A stretch of DNA of 34,957 nucleotides from JAYEHK01 sp034659475. Its GTDB lineage: Bacteria > Bacillota > Syntrophomonadia > Syntrophomonadales > Syntrophomonadaceae. Numbering within the stretch: the stretch's first letter is position 1; each line of letters begins with the position of its first letter. The notes beneath the pieces are model-generated. The model was not told the origin of the DNA. It saw only the letters and a program-made list of their open reading frames with translations, and made no database searches. The translations under genes were made by a program, and so were the position numbers. This document shows, in pieces, positions 30,534 to 34,957 of this stretch. The stretch covers positions 1 to 34,957 of the forward strand of contig JAYEHK010000144.1 of NCBI GenBank assembly GCA_034659475.1, read 5' to 3'.

Positions 30534-32309
30534 CTACATGGGCAAAATAATATTAAGTATAATTCCTACAGTAAAAGAAGTGGCAAAACCCATCCCAAGA
30601 ATCTTCAAAAGACTTTTCATTCCCAGTTCCCGTACTGTCATAACCATAACTGGCAGACATGGAAGAGATAAACCAATCATCGTAATAGCAATCGTTGCCT
30701 CCCGTGGTGTAAGCGGTAAGTTCAATAACACGAGCGGCGCAAGATATCTTTGGAAAATGGTAATCAAAACAGCCACAAAAGCTTCTGCCTGTATGCCAAA
30801 TAGTAACCGCGTAATATGTTCCAGGGAAGCAAACACTTCAAGCAATCCTGATTCCATTAAAGCTCGAATGACAATGCTCATAAGCAGCAAAAGTGGTAAA
30901 ACCTCCGAAAAGAATCCAGAAAATCGGATTTTGACTTTGTTCCATACATTCTTTGCCTGCGGCACACGCAGCGGAGGCAGTTCATAGATAAAAACTTCTT
31001 CCTGTGGCATCATTCGGCTCAGCAAAAGTCCCAAAACAACCATCACTACGAGCATTGACACTACCATGACCAATAATGAAGCATGAAATTCGGCAATAAC
31101 CATCGCCATGATTCCTATCGTTGCAGCACACGGTATAACAATGCTTAGTATCGTAGTAATAATAAATCGTTGTGAATCATTAGGCAATAGTCGGGTGGCT
31201 ATAACTGCCGGAGTCCGACAACCAAATCCCAGTGATAAAGGAATAATAGCCTGCCCAGAGACCCCAAAAAAACGTCCAACCCTTTCCAGGGCTACAGAAT
31301 ACCGAGGTAACAATCCAGTATCCTCGACCATCGCCATCAATAAACTGACCATAATCATGGCCGGCATAATAATCGTAAAAGGAATAATCAAACCCTCCGG
31401 CACAGCCTTGGATAATACAACTGCAATCATGCCAGATGGAAGTATCGCAAGCAAGGTTTGTTCAATCCACAGACTAACGGGCTCTAACAGAGCATTAAGA
31501 GGGCCTTCGCTAAGCCCAATAAACTGAAGAAGGATGATAAATCCCAGATACGCAATCCCTAACAATAAAATGGTACCCAAAATTGGTTGGTCAACAAACT
31601 TTTCCACTTTATTCAACCAGGGTTTTGGTTCTGCAGTAATTATTGATATTACTCTACCGGAGGTTTGCTTGGCTTTTTGAGCCCGCTCATAATCAGCATC
31701 TGTAAGACAGGGTTCCACACGAAGTGAACAGGCTTTGCAATTCCCCTTGCAAATCCATCCATCTTCCAAAATAATTTGTTTTCCCTTCGGCCCACCCTCA
31801 TCTTTTGATAATGAACTAAAAGCCTCATTTTTCATAAGGCTTAGAAACGTCTCTTTGCCTTCGCCAGTTGCAGCTGAAAAAGGAATAACATAACATTTCA
31901 ATAATGAAGATAGTTCTTGGGCATTGATCTGTATTCCTTTTTCATTTAATCGATCCACCTGATTGATAATAAGCAGCAATGGTATATCCAGATCCAACAG
32001 TTCATAACTGAGCACTAAATTGCGTTCCAAATTCGTCGCATCTACGATTTGAATCATCAGATCAATATCCCTATGCGATAAAAGATTTCGCGTGATTTCT
32101 GATTCCTTTGTATCCGAATATAAAGAATAAATCCCGGGAGAATCAAAAAATTCAATAGAACGACTTTCCAATGACAACTGCGCTTTCTCAATCTCCAGAG
32201 ATGTTCCTACATAATTAGACGCAAACAATTGGCTTCCGGTAATTGTATTTAAAACCGAACTTTTCCCAACATTAGGATTTCCTACAACAGCAATTTTCAA
32301 GATTAACAC
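30534..32309 (-). CDS. feoB: FeoB ferrous iron transporter with cysteine-rich linker
   Basis: GTP-binding Fe(II) importer. The cytoplasmic G domain has G1 GNPNVGKS (10-17), G3 DSPG and G4 NQVD (usually NMxD); the membrane part has about eight helices, with the Gate regions PLSLGFGCRTPAV and LLLMSIVIRALM. Between them lies a four-cysteine motif, C187-x3-C191-x2-C194-x6-C201, which could bind a metal or Fe-S cluster. At 591 residues it is short for FeoB. The start is 32309 (an alternative in-frame codon three residues on). It is preceded by a Fur box and transcribed with feoA. An additional C-terminal domain is absent. Confidence 0.92.
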   Translation of the reverse strand: MLILKIAVVGNPNVGKSSVLNTITGSQLFASNYVGTSLEIEKAQLSLESRSIEFFDSPGIYSLYSDTKESEITRNLLSHRDIDLMIQIVDATNLERNLVLSYELLDLDIPLLLIINQVDRLNEKGIQINAQELSSLLKCYVIPFSAATGEGKETFLSLMKNEAFSSLSKDEGGPKGKQIILEDGWICKGNCKACSLRVEPCLTDADYERAQKAKQTSGRVISIITAEPKPWLNKVEKFVDQPILGTILLLGIAYLGFIILLQFIGLSEGPLNALLEPVSLWIEQTLLAILPSGMIAVVLSKAVPEGLIIPFTIIMPAMIMVSLLMAMVEDTGLLPRYSVALERVGRFFGVSGQAIIPLSLGFGCRTPAVIATRLLPNDSQRFIITTILSIVIPCAATIGIMAMVIAEFHASLLVMVVSMLVVMVVLGLLLSRMMPQEEVFIYELPPLRVPQAKNVWNKVKIRFSGFFSEVLPLLLLMSIVIRALMESGLLEVFASLEHITRLLFGIQAEAFVAVLITIFQRYLAPLVLLNLPLTPREATIAITMIGLSLPCLPVMVMTVRELGMKSLLKILGMGFATSFTVGIILNIILPM

Positions 32310-32331
32310 CTCAACGTCTTTTTGCGAATAT

Positions 32332-32346
32332 TAATAATCATTATCA
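32332..32346. promoter_or_regulatory. Fur box upstream of feoB
   Basis: TAATAATCATTATCA matches the 7-1-7 Fur consensus TGATAATNATTATCA at 13 of 14 defined positions. It lies 23 bp upstream of feoB and 19 bp beyond the end of the fur gene, so it can block the feoB-feoA promoter under iron-replete conditions. Confidence 0.8.
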
Positions 32347-32365
32347 TTTAATAAGAAAATAAGCC

Positions 32366-32821
32366 CTATTTATTTGACATATCTTCAATCTCTTTTTCTT
32401 TTGCGCATTTCGGACAATACGCATAAATAGTTAACTGATGATCAATCACCTCATACCCCTGGTCCTCTAAGTGCTTTTCGACCTGAAAAAGAAAGTCTTG
32501 TTCCACCTCTGTGATTTTACCACAGTTCGGACAGATAACATGGTGGTGCTGATGACAATGTTGGTCAGAGAGTTCATATCTATACTTTCCTTCATCAAAG
32601 GTCGTTTTGTATAAGATATCCAGTGACGAGAAGCATTCCAACGACCTATACACCGTTGCGATTCCTATATTGGGCATCTTTTCTCGCGCAGCCATCAAAA
32701 CCTCTTCAGCAGTCAAGTGTTGACCCCGGTTATCCTTCATTACTTCTAAAACCGCTTTCCTTTGCCCTGTCAGACGATAGTTGGCTTTCTCCAGCCTTTC
32801 CATAATTTCATTTTCCATCAT
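32366..32821 (-). CDS. fur: Fur-family metalloregulator
   Basis: A 151-residue Fur protein. Winged-helix DNA-binding part (YRLTGQRKAVLEVMKDNRGQHLTAEEV; PNIGIATVYRSLECFSSL), then the metal-sensing segment HCHQHHHVICPNCGKITEV and the second zinc pair CPKC near the C-terminus. Start at ATG 32821 or the adjacent ATG 32818; GAGGTG lies 3 or 6 nt upstream, so 32818 is slightly better spaced. The exact Fur box at 32839-32853 lies between the promoter and the start, implying autoregulation. It precedes feoB in the same direction, with its own promoter; the upstream frame to 32860 would read through the box and is rejected. Confidence 0.92.
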   Translation of the reverse strand: MMENEIMERLEKANYRLTGQRKAVLEVMKDNRGQHLTAEEVLMAAREKMPNIGIATVYRSLECFSSLDILYKTTFDEGKYRYELSDQHCHQHHHVICPNCGKITEVEQDFLFQVEKHLEDQGYEVIDHQLTIYAYCPKCAKEKEIEDMSNK

Positions 32822-32838
32822 ATACACCTCTATATCAT

Positions 32839-32853
32839 TGATAATAATTATCA
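32839..32853. promoter_or_regulatory. Exact Fur box upstream of fur
   Basis: TGATAATAATTATCA matches the 7-1-7 consensus TGATAATNATTATCA at every defined position. It begins 5 bp downstream of the -10 box, covering the start region of the transcript. Confidence 0.9.
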
Positions 32854-32858
32854 ATTTC

Positions 32859-32887
32859 ATTATAAGTGAGACCTGTAAAAATCACAA
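32859..32887 (-). promoter_or_regulatory. Sigma-A promoter of fur
   Basis: Minus-strand TTGTGA (32882-32887), 17-bp spacer and perfect TATAAT (32859-32864). The Fur box lies just downstream. Confidence 0.8.
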
Positions 32888-32889
32888 CT

Positions 32890-33164
32890 GTTTTTTAGAT
32901 TAACCCACCATGGCCACCAATAAAAATGGGGGAACAAACGGAGGCAGGAACGATTTTAACACTGATTACCGCTGAAAATAAGTGAGAAGTTAGGAGTCAG
33001 GCGCTATGCGCCAAGCATTGCCCTTACTCCTCACCCCTGACCACTTACAAAAAAAGTCTGCGTCTATTCTAATTAACCCACTTCAACGTTCCAACTGTCC
33101 AACTAACCAACTTTCCAACTAATAATTCCTTTTATACTCAACCTATTTTCTAATTAACCATCTT
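32890..33164. repeat. Intergenic dispersed repeats between fur and the CDF gene
   Basis: No gene. It carries a partial AACCCACCATGGCCACCAATAAAAAT copy, a CGATTTTAACACTGATTACC fragment, the conserved core at 32991-33067 (about 90 per cent identical by eye to 24831-24907), a CCAACT tandem tract near 33090-33119, and TTTTCTAATTAACCA at 33145. Confidence 0.7.
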
Positions 33165-34118
33165 TTAATTGTCACAAGAATCATTACTGCCATCAACATG
33201 AACAATGCTTGTAGCAAATAGGGTATGATTCAGGTGTTTTTCTACCGCTTTTGCAATATCATGCGCATGCATCACACTTAGATTTTGGTTTACCTCAATA
33301 TGGATTGAGATTTCTTTTTTGGCTCCATAATCATGTACACTGATATCATGTACATCCATAACACCTTCTATCGAACGAGCTAAACCATAAATGATTTGTA
33401 TCTCTTCTTCATCTATTTCGCCAATTAATTTTGAACTGGAATCCATAAAAATTTCAAACCCTGTATAAATGATGAGTGCAGATACCACAAATCCCAGGAT
33501 GGCATCCACCTTGAAATAACCGTATTTAGAAGCAACAATCGCAATCGCCACCATGATCGAAGCAAATGCATCGGTTCGATGATGCCACGCGTCTGCAACC
33601 AGCGTTGAAGAATTAATTCGTTGACCAAGATCAGTCGATATTCGTGACATTATTTCCTTAATGAGTCCCGCTACAACCATCAGACCGGCGACAAAAAGGC
33701 TTCCCTTCACAGGGGTATTCGCAAGTAATCGTTCATAGGAACTCATACCAAATTTAATTCCCACACCGATCAACATCAGTGAAATCATCAATGTAGCAAT
33801 AAATTCAATACGTCCATGACCATGAGGATGTTTTTCATCCGCGGGTATCCCCGAGAGTTTAAAACCCAGAATGACTACAAAAGAAGTTAATACATCTGAT
33901 GCGGTATGAACCGCATCTGCGATCAGGGAAATACTATTTAGCATAAATCCAAAAACAAACTTAATAATGGCCAGTATAACATTCCCTATTATACTGATCC
34001 ATGCTTCCAGGAACGCATACTTCATGCGTATCGTAGGGTTAAAGCGTTCATCTCCCTCCGGCAGTTTCATCGTATGCCGAATGAGAAAATCAGTAAACGA
34101 TCCAATAAACGAGTTCAT
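33165..34118 (-). CDS. Cation diffusion facilitator metal exporter
   Basis: A 317-residue CDF-family transporter with six expected helices, TM2 motif DAVHTASD (68-75), TM5 motif DAWHHRTD (176-183), the histidine-bearing loop HPHGHGRIE between TM2 and TM3, and a C-terminal cytoplasmic ferredoxin-like domain (about 230-317). The motif HxxxD in TM2 and TM5 fits divalent transition-metal export. A NiCo-type riboswitch and promoter lie upstream (34331-34446), suggesting cobalt or nickel as the physiological substrate. Start ATG 34118 with AAGGAAG about 8-10 nt upstream. Confidence 0.93.
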   Translation of the reverse strand: MNSFIGSFTDFLIRHTMKLPEGDERFNPTIRMKYAFLEAWISIIGNVILAIIKFVFGFMLNSISLIADAVHTASDVLTSFVVILGFKLSGIPADEKHPHGHGRIEFIATLMISLMLIGVGIKFGMSSYERLLANTPVKGSLFVAGLMVVAGLIKEIMSRISTDLGQRINSSTLVADAWHHRTDAFASIMVAIAIVASKYGYFKVDAILGFVVSALIIYTGFEIFMDSSSKLIGEIDEEEIQIIYGLARSIEGVMDVHDISVHDYGAKKEISIHIEVNQNLSVMHAHDIAKAVEKHLNHTLFATSIVHVDGSNDSCDN

Positions 34119-34156
34119 AAACCATCACTTCCTTATGTAATAGTATCTTCTTTATC

Positions 34157-34246
34157 CTATGAACCATCACCAATATATAGAAACTTTGTCTTGCCATTAA
34201 ACTTCACAACAGGTTTCACTTCATGCCGTTCATCGCATCGTGCCAC
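34157..34246 (-). CDS. Possible 29-aa leader protein ahead of the CDF exporter
   Basis: A 29-residue frame starts at GTG 34246, 8 nt after a GGAGG, and reads VARCDERHEVKPVVKFNGKT, then ends KFLYIGDGS. The same frame is open further upstream for another 20 codons without a good start. It has a Cys-x4-His pattern (ARCDERHEV) that might bind metal. It lies between the riboswitch terminator and the CDF start. It could be a real small protein or a chance frame. Confidence 0.35.
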   Translation of the reverse strand: MARCDERHEVKPVVKFNGKTKFLYIGDGS

Positions 34247-34330
34247 TAGACTGTCCTCCGTTGTCAAAAGAAGGTTTTCCCTTATTCGTTCTACATTGGT
34301 AATATTCAGCTTGATAATAGTATAAAAAAA

Positions 34331-34409
34331 TTACCGTTGAACTGCAATTTATCATTGTAGTCCCACGGTAATCCGCTGCCCTTCAGGGCCCAGCTATTGC
34401 CTGACTGAA
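34331..34409 (-). ncRNA. NiCo (czcD) riboswitch upstream of the CDF exporter
   Basis: The minus-strand transcript begins TCAGTCAGGCAATAGCTGGG, continues CCCTGAAGGGCAGCGGATTA, then CCGTGGGACT, a hairpin, GTTCAACGGTAA and TTTTTTT. The AGGCAATAGC, GGGCAGCGG and CCGTGGGACT...AGTTCAACGG segments agree with my recollection of the czcD/NiCo class, which binds Ni2+ or Co2+ and is typically found before cation exporters. TTACCGT/ACGGTAA with CAAT/ATTG and ACT/AGT pairs forms a terminator stem followed by T7 (34331-34371), sharing strands with the aptamer. That is how an on-switch would work. Confidence 0.75.
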
Positions 34410-34417
34410 TCATATTA

Positions 34418-34446
34418 ATTTTAAATAGTGTACTATAGGATAACAA
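34418..34446 (-). promoter_or_regulatory. Sigma-A promoter of the riboswitch-CDF unit
   Basis: Minus-strand TTGTTA (34441-34446), 17-bp spacer, TAAAAT (34418-34423). Transcription would start close to the first base of the NiCo aptamer. Confidence 0.75.
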
Positions 34447-34473
34447 TATTTTCAAGTACTTTTTCAATAAATA

Positions 34474-34502
34474 AGGGGACACTTTCATGTTGGGCGTCCC
34501 CT
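34474..34502 (-). terminator. Probable carA terminator
   Basis: Minus-strand AGGGGAC and GTCCCCT form a 7-bp GC-rich stem, followed by TATTTATTG. It lies 13 nt past the carA stop; the tail is only moderately U-rich. Confidence 0.5.
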
Positions 34503-34515
34503 CTGCTACCTCTTA

Positions 34516-34957
34516 TCAGCTAACGTTTTTATGTTTATTAAGCGTCTCCATAAACTCATCAAAAAGATAAGCCGAATCCTGTGGTCCCGGAGAGGCTTCC
34601 GGATGAAATTGAACGGACATCAGGGGAAGTGTCTCATGGGATAGACCTTCAACTGTTCCATCGTTCAAATTCTTGAACCGAATCTGTACATCTGTTAAAA
34701 GAATGGAGCTTTCATCGACTGCATATCCATGATTTTGCGAACTAATGATGAGTCTTCCCGTTTGGAAATCTTTCACCGTATGGTTGCCGCCTCTGTGACC
34801 AAAATCCAGTTTATAGGTTCTTCCTCCCAGCGCAAGCGCCAGCAGTTGATGTCCAAGACAGATCCCAAACAGTGGGACCAGATCAAGCATTTTTCGCAGT
34901 TCTCTGACGGCATAGTCACAGGACTCCGGATTGCCGGGTCCGTTTGATAATACGACC
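34516..34957 (-). CDS. carA: Carbamoyl-phosphate synthase small subunit (3' part)
   Basis: Glutamine amidotransferase subunit that supplies ammonia for carbamoyl phosphate. The window holds about the last 147 residues, entering at VVLSNGPGNPESCDYAV. The class I amidotransferase catalytic triad is complete: the nucleophile Cys in FGICLGHQL, and His and Glu in QFHPEASPGP. The frame continues beyond position 34957. A terminator follows, and no carB lies downstream, unlike the usual carAB order. Confidence 0.95.
   Translation of the reverse strand, partial: VVLSNGPGNPESCDYAVRELRKMLDLVPLFGICLGHQLLALALGGRTYKLDFGHRGGNHTVKDFQTGRLIISSQNHGYAVDESSILLTDVQIRFKNLNDGTVEGLSHETLPLMSVQFHPEASPGPQDSAYLFDEFMETLNKHKNVS

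Noticed and set aside
34074..34325. 83-residue plus-strand frame over the CDF leader
   Set aside because: No ribosome binding site or domain; it is antisense to the CDF leader and the small 29-residue frame.

Overview
The window comes from an endospore-forming anaerobe-type Bacillota (Clostridia-like) chromosome. The support is spoIVA, a SpoIIP/YIEGIA/DUF3189/DUF1614 sporulation cluster, an IspH-ribosomal S1 fusion, type 2 IPP isomerase, FeoA/FeoB with Fur, and AGGAGG ribosome binding sites throughout. ectABC (ectoine synthesis) suggests a halotolerant organism. I cannot name the species. All but one of the recognised genes lie on the minus strand, so transcription runs from high to low coordinates. 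Most functional calls are by protein-motif reading, not by database search.

Layout, left to right. 1-660: gene-poor, with IS-end-like repeats and hairpins. 662-739: tRNA-Pro(GGG). 825-1268: a stand-alone HNH nuclease. 1446-1725: a 280-bp element bounded by perfect 31-bp inverted repeats. 1764-5726: the operon pheB-hom-thrB-lysC with its own sigma-A promoter; lysC has a nested, SD-preceded start for a beta subunit. 5981-8293: ectABC, preceded at 8530-8664 by what I read as a cyclic-di-AMP (ydaO/yuaA) riboswitch plus intrinsic terminator. 8941-14545: spoIVA, gpsA, plsY and der. 14093-17934: DUF1614, SpoIIP-like, YIEGIA, its capping subunit and two DUF3189 proteins. 18070-23841: cmk, plsC, ispH-rpsA, fmdB-like, mobA, fni and two tiny DUF1540 proteins. 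23922-24652: a small membrane protein and a divergent gene of unknown function. 24740-25100: dispersed, G-quadruplex-prone and inverted repeats. 25111-27306: pdaD-speE-speB, a full arginine-to-spermidine route apart from decarboxylated SAM. 27496-30085: lysR-type regulator and a minimal SufBC. 30266-32821: feoA, feoB and fur, each transcription unit with a Fur box. 33165-34409: a CDF metal exporter behind a NiCo (czcD-type) riboswitch, with a possible 29-residue leader gene. 34516 to the end: 3' part of carA.

Functional links. LysC and the aspartate-semialdehyde branch point feed threonine/methionine (Hom, ThrB) and ectoine (EctB) from neighbouring but separately controlled operons. The riboswitch would tie ectoine output to c-di-AMP, the second messenger that reports turgor and potassium status. 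Iron uptake (Feo), iron sensing (Fur), iron-sulphur assembly (SufBC) and metal efflux (CDF) form a metal-homeostasis block at the right end.

The most notable signals are the c-di-AMP riboswitch on an ectoine operon, an ectA lacking any canonical start codon, the 280-bp structured inverted-repeat element, small genes of fewer than 60 residues (DUF1540 pair, a 59-aa membrane protein, a 29-aa ORF behind the NiCo riboswitch), and a family of dispersed intergenic repeats.
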